This document shows, one piece after another, positions 1 through 8,935 of a DNA stretch of 64,000 bases. The notes below the pieces were generated by a model. The model had not been told where the DNA came from. It saw only the letters and a program-made list of their open reading frames with translations, and did not search any database. The stretch is from Thermosphaera sp. (GTDB lineage Archaea > Thermoproteota > Thermoprotei_A > Sulfolobales > Desulfurococcaceae), in assembly GCA_038827615.1 (NCBI GenBank), contig JAWBNK010000001.1, positions 682,290 through 746,289 on the forward strand. The letters are read 5' to 3'. A program made the translations under genes and the position numbers. Position 1 is the first letter of the stretch. Each line of letters begins with the position of its first letter.

Positions 1-137
1 GAAGAGATCCGAAAGAAGTAGCAAAAATGGTCTCTGAATTCAGGAAGAACTTCATGGAAGTCCAGTATGGATTCAAGATCACCCGTGAAGATGAGATCAG
101 ACTTCTTAAAATAATGCTCCATGCAGAGCCTTATTAA
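1..137 (+). CDS. C-terminal fragment, possibly lipoate-protein ligase
   Basis: An open frame enters from the left edge (third forward frame, first full codon at base 3) and ends at TAA 135-137, giving the last 44 residues of a protein that begins outside the window. The tail is charged and helical and ends in AEPY. Its position 37 bases before a GcvH-like gene on the same strand, and its weak resemblance to the small C-terminal domain of lipoate-protein ligases, suggest a lipoylation enzyme. The resemblance is from memory only. The coding assignment is firmer than the function. Confidence 0.4.
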   Translation, partial: RDPKEVAKMVSEFRKNFMEVQYGFKITREDEIRLLKIMLHAEPY

Positions 138-174
138 TTAAACGCTTTATTAAAATAAATTGGAGGTATGATTC

Positions 175-603
175 ATGAGCAATGATATAATCGTAGAGGT
201 TAAAGCAAAAAAATACCTTGTAAAAGGCGACAGGAGGTATTCGGAAACAGACGAATGGGCCTTATTGAATGGAGATGTTGCAATTATAGGAATCACTGAT
301 TACGCTCAGAAGGAGCTCAAAGATATCGTCTCGATAGAGCTTCCGGAAGTAGGGAGAAAGGTCAAGAAGGGTGAGGAAGTAGGTATTGTGGATTCGATCA
401 AAGCCTCAAGCTCATACTATTCCCCTATTTCGGGTGAGATAATAGAGGTAAACGAAAATCTTCTAAGCAATCCTGAATTCATTAATAGAGACCCTTATGG
501 AAATGGCTGGATATTCAAGCTCAAAGTCGAAAATCCAGATGAGTATTCATCCCTTCTCTCACCGGAAAAATACGCTGAAAAATTGAAATCCGCACATCAC
601 TAG
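175..603 (+). CDS. gcvH: Glycine cleavage system H-like lipoyl carrier protein
   Basis: 142 residues, the normal length of H proteins. The lipoyl-domain signature is clear: a GVTDYAQ-like stretch (GITDYAQKEL, residues 39-48), then VDSIKASSSYYSPISGE, whose lysine 76 is the expected lipoylation site. In the glycine cleavage complex the lipoyl arm shuttles the aminomethyl group; many archaea have stand-alone H-like carriers of uncertain partner, and no P, T or L protein is visible here. The start ATG at 175 has a Shine-Dalgarno GGAGGT at 162-167. The upstream partial gene may be its lipoate ligase (inference). Confidence 0.88.
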   Translation: MSNDIIVEVKAKKYLVKGDRRYSETDEWALLNGDVAIIGITDYAQKELKDIVSIELPEVGRKVKKGEEVGIVDSIKASSSYYSPISGEIIEVNENLLSNPEFINRDPYGNGWIFKLKVENPDEYSSLLSPEKYAEKLKSAHH

Positions 604-680
604 CTATGTCTAAATATTAACTTTTCTTTTTTCTTCACGAAGATACTATTATTTAATATTCTCGAAATCGTTTTCAAAAC

Positions 681-1406
681 ATGGTGAGACTTTTGAAAAG
701 CCTTCACTATAAAACATCGTTTGACCTGACTCCTCGCGAGCTAGCCTCTGTAATTGATCACACGTTGCTCAAGCCGGATGCTGATTACAAGACTCTAGAG
801 AAGTACATTAACGACGTTAGGGAGTACGGATTCAAACTATTGATGCTCCCCTTATCTCTGCTCGAGAAGGCCCTAGAAATATCTGGTAAGACGATCACCT
901 ATGGTGTTGTCGTTGGGTTTCCGCTAGGAAACACTTCAACGAGAACAAAGGTCGCAGAGGCATTGGAAGCCGCTTCCCTCGGCGCGAAGGAGATAGACAT
1001 GGTCATGAATATCTCATGGTTCAAAACTAAGGAATATAGTAAAGTTGTAGATGATGTAACACAAGTAGTGAATGCCGCTAAGAGAGGCGGCGTTGAAATC
1101 GTTAAGGTCATAATAGAGACCTCGCTCCTAGATGATAGTGAAAAGATCATTGCCACAGAGTTAGTTGCTAAGAGTGGGGCAGATTTCGTAAAGACCAACA
1201 CAGGCTTTCTCGGAGGTGGGGCTACGCTGCACGACGTGCATCTTCTCGCAAGGGCTTCGCAAGGGCGTGTTAAGGTAAAAGCGTCGGGAGGAGTAAGACA
1301 CGCCCTAGACTCCATAGCTTTACTAGAGGCCGGGGCAAGCAGGATTGGGACCAGCAATGGAGATAAAATTATGAAGGAGTTTTATGAACTTGTGGGTGAG
1401 GCCTGA
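681..1406 (+). CDS. deoC: Deoxyribose-phosphate aldolase DeoC
   Basis: 241 residues. DeoC reversibly splits 2-deoxyribose 5-phosphate into glyceraldehyde 3-phosphate and acetaldehyde in nucleoside breakdown. Family signatures are present: IDHTLLKP (25-32), EIDMVMN (104-110), the Schiff-base lysine K171 in FVKTNTGF, and the second lysine K200 in VKASGGVR. A TIM-barrel class I aldolase is therefore well supported and apparently catalytically intact. The gene is followed by speE with a one-base TGATG overlap, so the two are probably co-transcribed. AMP phosphorylase further along in the window points to the same nucleoside-salvage theme. Confidence 0.95.
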   Translation: MVRLLKSLHYKTSFDLTPRELASVIDHTLLKPDADYKTLEKYINDVREYGFKLLMLPLSLLEKALEISGKTITYGVVVGFPLGNTSTRTKVAEALEAASLGAKEIDMVMNISWFKTKEYSKVVDDVTQVVNAAKRGGVEIVKVIIETSLLDDSEKIIATELVAKSGADFVKTNTGFLGGGATLHDVHLLARASQGRVKVKASGGVRHALDSIALLEAGASRIGTSNGDKIMKEFYELVGEA

Positions 1407-2260
1407 TGAGCGAGGATGGGCTCTACTTGTTCGAGCCTGCTGGAAAATCAATGAAATGCTTGTTCAAAATCAAAAAAGTACTTGCATTAGAGAAAACTCC
1501 CTACCAGGAAATCGCTTTCGTGGAACTTGAAGGTTTCGGGAAATCATTAATAATTGATAACTACATTCAAAGCACGGAAGTCGATGAACACTTGTATCAC
1601 GAGCTATTGGTCCATCCGCCAATGATCCTGCATCCCAATCCTGCCAGAATTTTAATCATAGGAGGAGGAGAAGGGGCTACGCTGAGAGAAGTATTAAAGC
1701 ATAATACTGTGAAGGAAGCTGTGATGGTTGATATTGATGAAAAAGTCGTGGAATTCTCGAAGAAATATCTAGAACACATGCACAAGGGAAGTTTCTACGA
1801 TCCCCGTAGCAAGGTTCTGATTATGGATGGACTTAAATATGTTAGGGAGGCCCCCTACAACTACTATGATGTCGTCATTTTGGACTTAACAGATCCTTAT
1901 GCTGGGGAGGCTGCAAGAGCCTTGTATAGCAATGAGTTCTATTCCGACGTTAAGAAGATATTGAGAAAAGATGGAGTTCTTGTTACTCAGGCTGGAAGCA
2001 GTTACTTCTACCCTGAAGAATACAGGTACGTGTTAAACAATATAAAGAGTAATTTCAAGTACACGGGAGAATACTGGACTTGGATACCCAGCTTCGGAGT
2101 CAACGTGAATTTCATAGTGGCGTCGGACGAGCACGATCCTGATAGTATTACACCTGAAGAATTCGAGAATAGGCTCGGAGCTAGGGGAGTCAAGCTCAAA
2201 TATCTCACGGGAGCAAGGTTCAAAGGATTATTGTTAATTGGGGTGATTTATCAAAAATAG
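1406..2260 (+). CDS. speE: Polyamine aminopropyltransferase (spermidine synthase) SpeE
   Basis: 284 residues, typical for the SpeE family, which transfers an aminopropyl group from decarboxylated SAM to putrescine, agmatine or a longer polyamine. The Rossmann methyltransferase-like core shows GGGEGATLREVLKH (SAM-analog loop), VDIDEKVVEFS with the acidic residue that binds the nucleoside, and DLTDPYAG containing the catalytic aspartate region. An N-terminal beta domain (residues 1-65) precedes it. In archaea the acceptor is often agmatine, which sequence reading cannot settle. The start overlaps the deoC stop by one base. The SpeH decarboxylase at 19.3 kb would supply its substrate. Confidence 0.93.
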   Translation: MSEDGLYLFEPAGKSMKCLFKIKKVLALEKTPYQEIAFVELEGFGKSLIIDNYIQSTEVDEHLYHELLVHPPMILHPNPARILIIGGGEGATLREVLKHNTVKEAVMVDIDEKVVEFSKKYLEHMHKGSFYDPRSKVLIMDGLKYVREAPYNYYDVVILDLTDPYAGEAARALYSNEFYSDVKKILRKDGVLVTQAGSSYFYPEEYRYVLNNIKSNFKYTGEYWTWIPSFGVNVNFIVASDEHDPDSITPEEFENRLGARGVKLKYLTGARFKGLLLIGVIYQK

Positions 2261-2272
2261 CCAAAATACGTC

Positions 2273-3124
2273 TCAGTCTTCGATAGTGGTTTTTTCAAAC
2301 ATTTCTGAAGCAATTGCCAAGAGAACCGCGGCAAATCCAAATATGACTAAGAGATCCATACTCCAGTGCATGTATTCGAAGCCAACGTCTGCACCCGTAA
2401 GCCAGTATCTCACTCCATGAACTGAGTATGTCAAGGGATTTATTTTTGAAACTATTTGCATCCATTGCGGCATTTGGGCCAGGGGATAAAACACACCGCT
2501 CATGAACATCAGCGGCATTGTTATCAAGTTCACTATCATTTGGAAGCCTTCCATACTGCTGAATTTCAGAGATATTAAAATACCTAGTCCCGTGAATCCG
2601 AGCGCCGTTATGAATATATAAATCAACCCTAATGGTATGTGGAGAAGCTTCAAGCCGCCTGCAAAGGGGGCGGCAATTAATATTACTACTAGTGCTTGAA
2701 CGGTGTTAACGATTGAATCTCCCACTATTCTTCCAAGTATTATGATTTTTCTGGAGGCAGGAGCAACAAGACTCTCCTTAAGGAAGCCGAATTGCTTATC
2801 CCATATGACGCTAATACCCGATATAAAGCTTCCAATGAAGGCAGTGACCACTACTAGTCCACTAACTATAAATGTAACGTAGTCCACTCCGCCGAATAGT
2901 TTGTTGAAGTATGATTGTATTATTTGCGTCGTGTTAATAGGAATAGGCGGGTTTTCAAATTGAATATTCACTCCCCCGTTAAAGATGCTGCCGAATCCGA
3001 CGCCTATGAAGAACAACCATAAGAAGGGTTGAAGTAGCACGGACACTACTCTGGCTCTAGAGCTAATCCATCTCTTCAATTGTCTATACACCATTGCAGT
3101 GAACGCGTCAAACTCCTTGCTCAT
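2273..3124 (-). CDS. ABC-2 type transporter permease (DrrB-like)
   Basis: 283 residues with six hydrophobic segments and an extracytoplasmic loop of about 60 residues after the first (VNIQFENPPIPINTTQ region), the layout of ABC-2 permeases of the daunorubicin-resistance/NodJ group. The segment with 'SGVFYPLAQMPQWMQ' around residue 205 is the family's typical loop before the last segments. It lies six bases downstream of its ATPase and belongs to the padR-drrA-drrB operon. Substrate unknown; drug, lipid or polysaccharide export are all possible. Confidence 0.88.
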   Translation of the reverse strand: MSKEFDAFTAMVYRQLKRWISSRARVVSVLLQPFLWLFFIGVGFGSIFNGGVNIQFENPPIPINTTQIIQSYFNKLFGGVDYVTFIVSGLVVVTAFIGSFISGISVIWDKQFGFLKESLVAPASRKIIILGRIVGDSIVNTVQALVVILIAAPFAGGLKLLHIPLGLIYIFITALGFTGLGILISLKFSSMEGFQMIVNLITMPLMFMSGVFYPLAQMPQWMQIVSKINPLTYSVHGVRYWLTGADVGFEYMHWSMDLLVIFGFAAVLLAIASEMFEKTTIED

Positions 3125-3130
3125 ACCACA

Positions 3131-4111
3131 TCACCACCTGAAACCTCTTCTGGGAGGTGCAGGGAGGTTTTCTTCTAAGTGATCTCTCAACTCCCTCCCA
3201 GTCAAGTGCAGAAAAACATCATTTAGAGTTGGTCTCCTGTAGTTTATCTCGAGTATCTTAACGCCATTGGCATTAGCTAGGTCGAAAATCTCGGGTATTA
3301 TCTTCGAAGCGTTTTCGACGAGAAGCTCCATCCTCCCGTCAACAGTAAGCTTGCAGTCCTTCGCGAAGTTTAGTTTTTCACATAATTCCTTCGCGTCGCC
3401 GGATAGTCTTAAAAGCACCATGTCTCTTCCCAACATGGATTTCAGCTCTTCGGAAGAACCCATCGCCACTATCTTCCCACGATCCATAATTGCAATCCTG
3501 CTAGCAAGCTCCTCAGCTTCATCCATATAATGAGTAGTCATCAGTATCGTCGTATTGTATTCTTTCATGATCTTTCGAAGATACTCCCATACCTTGTTTC
3601 GCGACTGCGGGTCCAAGCCGATCGTTGGTTCATCTAGGATTAACAGCTCAGGTTCATGTAGTAGGCTTCTAGCAATCTCGAGCCTTCTTCTCATTCCCCC
3701 GCTGAAATATCTTACTTGTTTATTCTTAAACTCTGCGAGTTCAACAAGGTCTAATAATTCGTTGATTTTCCTCTTAAGCTCTGGTTCCTGGATCCCGTAG
3801 AGTTTACCATGGATGTACATGTTATCATAAGCTGTTAATTGATTGTCCAAGCTGGGGTCTTGAAAGACGATCCCTATCTTTTTCCTAACGCTTTGCGGGT
3901 TTTCAGAGACGTCCACTCCAGCGACAAAGACTCTTCCTGATGTAGGTTTTAAGAGCGTTGCAATGATGTGAATCGTTGTAGTTTTTCCAGCACCGTTAGG
4001 TCCAAGCAGTCCGAATATCTCACCCTTTCTCACGTTGAAAGACACGTTATTTACCGCCACAACATCCTTGAATCTCTTTACAAGGTTTTCAACGATTATG
4101 ATGTCGGTCAA
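3131..4111 (-). CDS. ABC transporter ATP-binding protein (DrrA-like)
   Basis: 326 residues. Walker A GPNGAGKTTT (residues 38-47), signature YFSGGMRRRLEIA, Walker B LLILDEPTIGLDP and the H-loop TTHYMDEAEE are all intact. The extra C-terminal 90 residues with the NDVFLHLTG motif are typical of DrrA/CcmA-type exporters. The start is a TTG at 4111 whose TTGA overlaps the padR stop, so translation is probably coupled. It energises the permease encoded directly downstream. Confidence 0.93.
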   Translation of the reverse strand: MTDIIIVENLVKRFKDVVAVNNVSFNVRKGEIFGLLGPNGAGKTTTIHIIATLLKPTSGRVFVAGVDVSENPQSVRKKIGIVFQDPSLDNQLTAYDNMYIHGKLYGIQEPELKRKINELLDLVELAEFKNKQVRYFSGGMRRRLEIARSLLHEPELLILDEPTIGLDPQSRNKVWEYLRKIMKEYNTTILMTTHYMDEAEELASRIAIMDRGKIVAMGSSEELKSMLGRDMVLLRLSGDAKELCEKLNFAKDCKLTVDGRMELLVENASKIIPEIFDLANANGVKILEINYRRPTLNDVFLHLTGRELRDHLEENLPAPPRRGFRW

Positions 4112-4563
4112 TACAACTCACCGATCAAAGATTTAAGTTGAATATTAAATGACTGAACAAGCTGTTTCAAAACGGTTTTCTCCTTCTCGTCGAAACTGTC
4201 AAGATTCTCATAAATCCGCTTTAGAGTCATCAGTAACTCAGTAATCCCTAGTTCCTTAATCTCTCTGAACTTGTTTTCAAATTTACGAATCTCTTCAATT
4301 AAGGTCTCATTATTCCTTAGAATCTCTCTACCTTTATCTGTTATTGTATAGACTTTTTTCAACCTTGAACCCTCGTGAACTTTTCGGGATTTTATCAGAC
4401 CATCCTTTTCAAGAGAACGAAGCATTGGGTATAGGATTCCAGCGCTAGTTTTCATCCCAATGTTCTGAAAGATCTCTTTGGCAATAGCGTAGCCGTGCTT
4501 ATCCCCCTTTGATAAAATCTCTAGGATCTTAAGCGACAAGTATTTCTTTACCTTTATTTTCAT
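4108..4563 (-). CDS. PadR-family winged-helix transcriptional regulator
   Basis: About 151 residues from the ATG at 4563; ATGs at 4566 and 4575 are also in frame. I prefer 4563 because the TATA-like stretch at 4583-4592 on the minus strand would place transcription start about there, giving a leaderless mRNA. The N-terminal 80 residues have the PadR pattern: LKILEILSKGDKHGYAIAKEI, then ILYPMLRSLEKDGLI and a wing with KKVYTITDKGREIL. The C-terminal helices probably dimerise. PadR proteins commonly repress a neighbouring efflux operon and release on ligand binding; here the gene leads its own ABC operon and faces a second one. Confidence 0.88.
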   Translation of the reverse strand: MKIKVKKYLSLKILEILSKGDKHGYAIAKEIFQNIGMKTSAGILYPMLRSLEKDGLIKSRKVHEGSRLKKVYTITDKGREILRNNETLIEEIRKFENKFREIKELGITELLMTLKRIYENLDSFDEKEKTVLKQLVQSFNIQLKSLIGELY

Positions 4564-4569
4564 CATAAG

Positions 4570-4619
4570 TATCATCTTTTCAAATATATCTTGAAATATA
4601 TTTTTAAACCTATCATCTT
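4570..4619. promoter_or_regulatory. Divergent promoter region with inverted and direct repeats, likely PadR operator
   Basis: Between padR and the rightward ABC operon lies the inverted repeat AAATATAT-CTTGAA-ATATATTT (4582-4603). It is flanked by two exact copies of TATCATCTT (4570-4578 and 4611-4619). The inverted repeat covers the TATA-like sequences of both directions (TATTTTTAAA near 4599-4608 rightward, TATATTTG leftward). That is where a repressor controlling both operons would sit. Assignment to PadR is inference. Confidence 0.5.
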
Positions 4620-4649
4620 ATACTTTTCATTAGAAATCGAGGGAGATAA

Positions 4650-5372
4650 ATGTCAGAGATAATTAGACTCGTCAATGTCTATAAGACTTATAAAGTTGGA
4701 AGCGTAGAGACTCTTGCTCTCAAGAACATCAACTTGGAGATTAAAAGGGGAGATCTGATATCCATCATGGGTCCCAGCGGATCTGGCAAGACCACGCTTT
4801 TAAACGTGCTGGGATTGCTTGATAAACCAACCTCTGGAGCCGTATTTGTCGAGGGAGAAGATGTTACTAAGTTATCGAGTGACGAAATAGCAGAGATAAG
4901 GAATAAGAAGATTGGATTCGTGTTTCAACAATTCAACCTTATCAATAGATTAACTGTTCTCGAAAACGTTGAACTCCCTTTAATAGCTAGAGGAGTGGCC
5001 AAACCGGTTCGGGTGAAGAAGGCCTCAGAGGCTATAAGATCAGTCGGCGGAGATGAAGCATGGTTTCGGAAAAAACCTAACCAGCTGAGCGGTGGCCAGC
5101 AACAAAGAGTTGCCATCGCAAGAGCTCTTGTCGGAGATCCAGAGTTAATCCTCGCCGATGAGCCCACTGGCAACTTAGATAGGAAAAATGCAAAGCTGGT
5201 TTTAGAAACTTTCTTAAAGCTGAATCAAACCGGGATAGCAATATGTATTGTTACCCATGACCCTGAGATTGCCAATTGTACCAACAAAATCTTTATTATA
5301 AGAGATGGTTCAATCATATCAACTAATGAGCCAGAGAGGGAAAGGTGCATCCTGTACACTGTTCAAGGGTGA
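4650..5372 (+). CDS. ABC transporter ATP-binding protein, LolD/MacB type
   Basis: 240 residues. Walker [17 protein letters not shown]-loop VFQQFNLI, signature [15 protein letters not shown], Walker [13 protein letters not shown] and H-loop THDPE are complete. The GNLD after Walker B is typical of the LolD/MacB/FtsE class, which works with FtsX-like permeases that move signals or substrates mechanically rather than through a channel. The partner permease is the third gene of this operon (8935). A Shine-Dalgarno GAGGGAG lies just before the ATG. Confidence 0.94.
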   Translation: MSEIIRLVNVYKTYKVGSVETLALKNINLEIKRGDLISIMGPSGSGKTTLLNVLGLLDKPTSGAVFVEGEDVTKLSSDEIAEIRNKKIGFVFQQFNLINRLTVLENVELPLIARGVAKPVRVKKASEAIRSVGGDEAWFRKKPNQLSGGQQQRVAIARALVGDPELILADEPTGNLDRKNAKLVLETFLKLNQTGIAICIVTHDPEIANCTNKIFIIRDGSIISTNEPERERCILYTVQG

Positions 5373-5377
5373 TTAAT

Positions 5378-8300
5378 ATGAGATTAGCTCCAAGCCTATA
5401 CTCAATGCTTGTATTGTTAATACTCATCTCAACATTGACTATGATCGTTTCCACAGGAAACTCTGAAACATGGATTGTGGAAAATGTTTCATTCGCCTCC
5501 AGTGCGAACTCCCCCGTTTATCCCGGGAGCAAGAACGCGAAACTAGTGATAGAGGCGAGATATAATGGCGCGTACACTGCGAACTCACCATTTGCATGCT
5601 TCCAATCGATTCCGTTAGATTTAACTATGATTAATAAATGCTCAACCGGTTACGACACTGAAAATAAGCCAGTTAATGCAGTGAATCCAGGAGAGATCGT
5701 TAGATTCGTTTTCAACGTTGACGTAAGTACTGAAGCGCAACCCGGTACTTATCAGCTACTCATGAATGTATCATACTATATATCTGGGCAAGGTTTGACG
5801 TCTACATTACTCACAATTTCCATAGAAATACATGGTTATCCCGAGTTAAGTCTAAAGGCTGAAACCGCCTACCTGACACCGTATGGATATCCCGGTTCGT
5901 CCAACATTGGACTCGCCGTGCGAGTGAGAAACACGGGTCCAACAACCATCCTTTCCCTATATGCCACCGTTCTCTTACCGGATGTAGTGACTCCATCAAC
6001 GTCAAACCTAAGTCTAGTGAATATTCAGCCCGGGGAAACTACAATCATATACGTTCAAGGATTAAGCATCGATCCAAAAGCCCAACCGGGAATCTATCCT
6101 GTGGAAATACTACTAAACGCCACGCTCATCACTGATGACGGGGTTAGATACTCTTCTAACTCTACATTATCTTTAACGATAGAGATCAGCGATGCTCCTG
6201 AGATACGTATGGATCTGTTGGATTATGGGTTGACAGCTGACGCTGTCGTAGCTGGTTTGAACAACACAGGGATTCGACTACTAATTCAATCGCGTGAGCC
6301 GGGAGTTACGAACCTTATTTACTATAAAGTCGAAGTTGAGAATGGAAGTTTTGAAAACGGGAGCTCGACGAAAATTGGGGAATTGAATGCCGTACTGAAT
6401 TATTACGACACATATTCCTTAATAATTCAAGGGTTATCAATTAACGACAACATTGATTACATTGTTGTTCACATACACCTTCACGCGCAAATCACGCGGG
6501 AGGGAGCCTCCTATCCAGCATCTCTCCTTATTCATTTATACATCCCGGTGGTTGAAAGCCGGTTTAGGGTTAATGTTGTAGGAGCTGATTGGTCCTCCTT
6601 CAACGCTTATCCATCGTCGTCAAATAACAATCTAATAATTACTCTGGTGAATCCCCACTCGTTCAGCATTAGGGATGCCGTAGCTACGGTGAGCTTGCCT
6701 AATGTTTTCCACCCATCTCAGGCATCAGTCTACAATATCGTAATCAACCCGTATTCTATAATTGAGATAGTTGTCCCGAATATCTCCATAAGCTCTACTG
6801 CCCTTCCTGGCACATACACCTCGACCCTTGAGATTAGAGGGTTCCTCGTAAATAGAGATGGATCGACAGCCTACATTATCATCACTCTAATATTCAACGT
6901 AACGATCAATGATCCTAGCGCATTGAACGAATTCAGGCCCGATGTCAAAATACTAAATTACTACTGGGGAGAGGGTTCGCCGTCTTACGTTTATCCTGGA
7001 CATTCTAGAGCGCCCTTAACAATATCAATTCAGAATAATGGATTCTTCACCATTACTGATGCGGTAGTATCTTTGTCACCGCTTGTGAACGATGTGGCCC
7101 TATTAAACCCGAACTTCTATTGCATGAATCCACTGGGTCCTGGAGATATTTGCAACGCCATATTCTACCTTGATCTAACGAACTCTAGCGCTGGGACTAA
7201 AGAATTTGCAGTCAAGATCTCTTACCTTGTTAATGCTTTCAACACGGTTACGTTCTTCGAGTCTACGGAGCATGTTTCATTACCCTTGTCTCCCTTCCCC
7301 GCCGGAGAAGGCCTCGTGGTTTCTGAAAGCCGATGGCTTAATAACAACCCAGTCTATCCGGGCTCCAGCAATGCTGTATTCTACTTGAGTATTGTGAATC
7401 TAGAGCCATACCCAGTTTACTCAATATGGGTGGAGGTAAAGCTTCCCAAAGGAATCAATGTCTCAAAGGGTTATGATTCAAGAGTGTACTTTGCAGGACC
7501 AATTCAAAGTCTTCAGCAGATATCCCTCAATGTTCCACTAGATATAGATGAAGCCTTTATCCCGGGGACCTACACTGGAGAGGTTACTATTCAGTACTAC
7601 TTGCAGACGGCTGGTGGCGGTGTTAAAAAAGTGGTTTCAAACCCCATAGAATTCAATGTTATGAATTTAACATCAGCTATAAGTTTGATTAGCTATGGAT
7701 GGTTATCCGGGGAACCATACTTGCCCTACAAAGGTGCTAGATACTTCGTAGCCTTGAGAAATAATGAATTCCCCTCAATGGTTAATCCGATTCTCAAGGT
7801 CGCTTTGCCTCCAGGAATTGTTGACGCAGCTACAGGCAATAATTACACTATAGTATCCTCTGTAAAACTCGCAGGCGGAGTCAGCGTTCCGCCCGAACTC
7901 ACCCAGCTTCTTCAATACTTGTATGGCGGTGTTCCACCGTCACCAACTCTTCAGGGAGCGGCCACGTTTGGAAAAGGTGACATACTCACGTTCCTACTAA
8001 GTATTAACCTTGGCGAATTAAATGATGATCAATTCACCCTGCTAGGAACTTTAGAATTCATTGACCATTGGGGTTCCAACTTCAACGTGGAGATAAACAT
8101 CCCCTTAATCATAAGAGGGAGTCCACCTATGATCGAGGTCAACGTTACAAGTCCATTAATAATCTTCAACAACGGAACCGGTTTTGTAGACGTAGAGGTC
8201 AATAACCCTTCTCCACACACTGTTTACGAGGTATACTTGGCTCTGGCTCCAACCACTGGGAACGCTATTCCGTTGGGAAACGTTAAGTATATCCCGGCGT

Positions 8301-8935
8301 TACCCGGATATAGCAAGAGTCTTGTCAGATACAACGTTGTCTACTCACCCGTCTCTATAAGCTTGGGTGGCGGCATCACGGCAACACCCTCATCAGCTGT
8401 CTTCATGGCTACCATCATCTACAAGGACTCTTCAGGCTACGTAAGGATGCTGAATTCATCCTTAGCCGCAATGATCAAGCCGTTCATCGACATCCAGGTA
8501 GGGGAGGAAACTAATTCGAGGTATTCAAGCGGCGTATTAACCGTTAATGGTATTCTCTATAATACGGGTGTTTCGCAAGCCAAGAGTATTTTAATTACTC
8601 TAAAATACGGTGGAAGAGAGGTAAGGACTTTAATAGGTGATCTAGACCCTGGATCGCAATCACCTTTCAGGCTTGAAATGAAGAATGTTTCTCTAGTAAA
8701 TGAAACATGCTACTTGGAGATCACGTATCGAGACATGTTCAATGTTGAGTATTACCACGCCGTTGAGTTGTCCATAACTGTAGTGCAACCACCTCAAACA
8801 ACACCTACTACGCCTAGTCACGTGGAAATACCATACGTTGCAGTGATCTTGATTGTAGGTTTATTCCTGATAGGAGTCTTTACGTTGATATATCGTTTCC
8901 TCGGCAAGTACAAGATTACAATGGTCGAGCGGTGA
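5378..8935 (+). CDS. Large membrane-anchored surface protein with about seven repeats, ABC-transporter partner
   Basis: 1185 residues from ATG 5378 (six bases after the ATPase stop; an in-frame ATG at 5345 would run into the ATPase gene and is unlikely). It has an N-terminal signal segment (SLYSMLVLLILISTLTMIV), a long extracytoplasmic beta-rich region, a short Thr/Pro linker (TTPTTPS) and one C-terminal membrane helix with a basic tail. The ectodomain holds units of about 122 residues with the recurring motif VYPGSxN followed by a 'NTG/NNG' strand and '(V/L)LP'. They resemble the NEW3/COG1361 class of Ig-like S-layer-associated domains. Many NxS/T sites suggest glycosylation. It lies between an ATPase and an FtsX-like permease, so it is probably the extracellular part of that transporter. 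Confidence 0.82.
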   Translation: MRLAPSLYSMLVLLILISTLTMIVSTGNSETWIVENVSFASSANSPVYPGSKNAKLVIEARYNGAYTANSPFACFQSIPLDLTMINKCSTGYDTENKPVNAVNPGEIVRFVFNVDVSTEAQPGTYQLLMNVSYYISGQGLTSTLLTISIEIHGYPELSLKAETAYLTPYGYPGSSNIGLAVRVRNTGPTTILSLYATVLLPDVVTPSTSNLSLVNIQPGETTIIYVQGLSIDPKAQPGIYPVEILLNATLITDDGVRYSSNSTLSLTIEISDAPEIRMDLLDYGLTADAVVAGLNNTGIRLLIQSREPGVTNLIYYKVEVENGSFENGSSTKIGELNAVLNYYDTYSLIIQGLSINDNIDYIVVHIHLHAQITREGASYPASLLIHLYIPVVESRFRVNVVGADWSSFNAYPSSSNNNLIITLVNPHSFSIRDAVATVSLPNVFHPSQASVYNIVINPYSIIEIVVPNISISSTALPGTYTSTLEIRGFLVNRDGSTAYIIITLIFNVTINDPSALNEFRPDVKILNYYWGEGSPSYVYPGHSRAPLTISIQNNGFFTITDAVVSLSPLVNDVALLNPNFYCMNPLGPGDICNAIFYLDLTNSSAGTKEFAVKISYLVNAFNTVTFFESTEHVSLPLSPFPAGEGLVVSESRWLNNNPVYPGSSNAVFYLSIVNLEPYPVYSIWVEVKLPKGINVSKGYDSRVYFAGPIQSLQQISLNVPLDIDEAFIPGTYTGEVTIQYYLQTAGGGVKKVVSNPIEFNVMNLTSAISLISYGWLSGEPYLPYKGARYFVALRNNEFPSMVNPILKVALPPGIVDAATGNNYTIVSSVKLAGGVSVPPELTQLLQYLYGGVPPSPTLQGAATFGKGDILTFLLSINLGELNDDQFTLLGTLEFIDHWGSNFNVEINIPLIIRGSPPMIEVNVTSPLIIFNNGTGFVDVEVNNPSPHTVYEVYLALAPTTGNAIPLGNVKYIPALPGYSKSLVRYNVVYSPVSISLGGGITATPSSAVFMATIIYKDSSGYVRMLNSSLAAMIKPFIDIQVGEETNSRYSSGVLTVNGILYNTGVSQAKSILITLKYGGREVRTLIGDLDPGSQSPFRLEMKNVSLVNETCYLEITYRDMFNVEYYHAVELSITVVQPPQTTPTTPSHVEIPYVAVILIVGLFLIGVFTLIYRFLGKYKITMVER
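5515..8085 (+). repeat. Seven tandem ~122-residue protein repeats within the surface protein
   Basis: Units begin near 5515, 5886, 6240, 6606, 6989, 7351 and 7717, i.e. every 354-383 bases. Five start with a Y-P-(G/S)-(S/H) motif (VYPGSKN, GYPGSSN, AYPSSSN, VYPGHSR, VYPGSSN); the third (6240) and the seventh (YLPYKGARY) are degenerate. DNA identity between units is low, so the repeats are old. Boundaries are by eye. Confidence 0.65.

Noticed and set aside
899-1357. 152-codon open frame antisense to deoC
   Set aside because: Lies entirely within deoC, whose product has complete catalytic motifs; the antisense protein is low-complexity and has no upstream signals.
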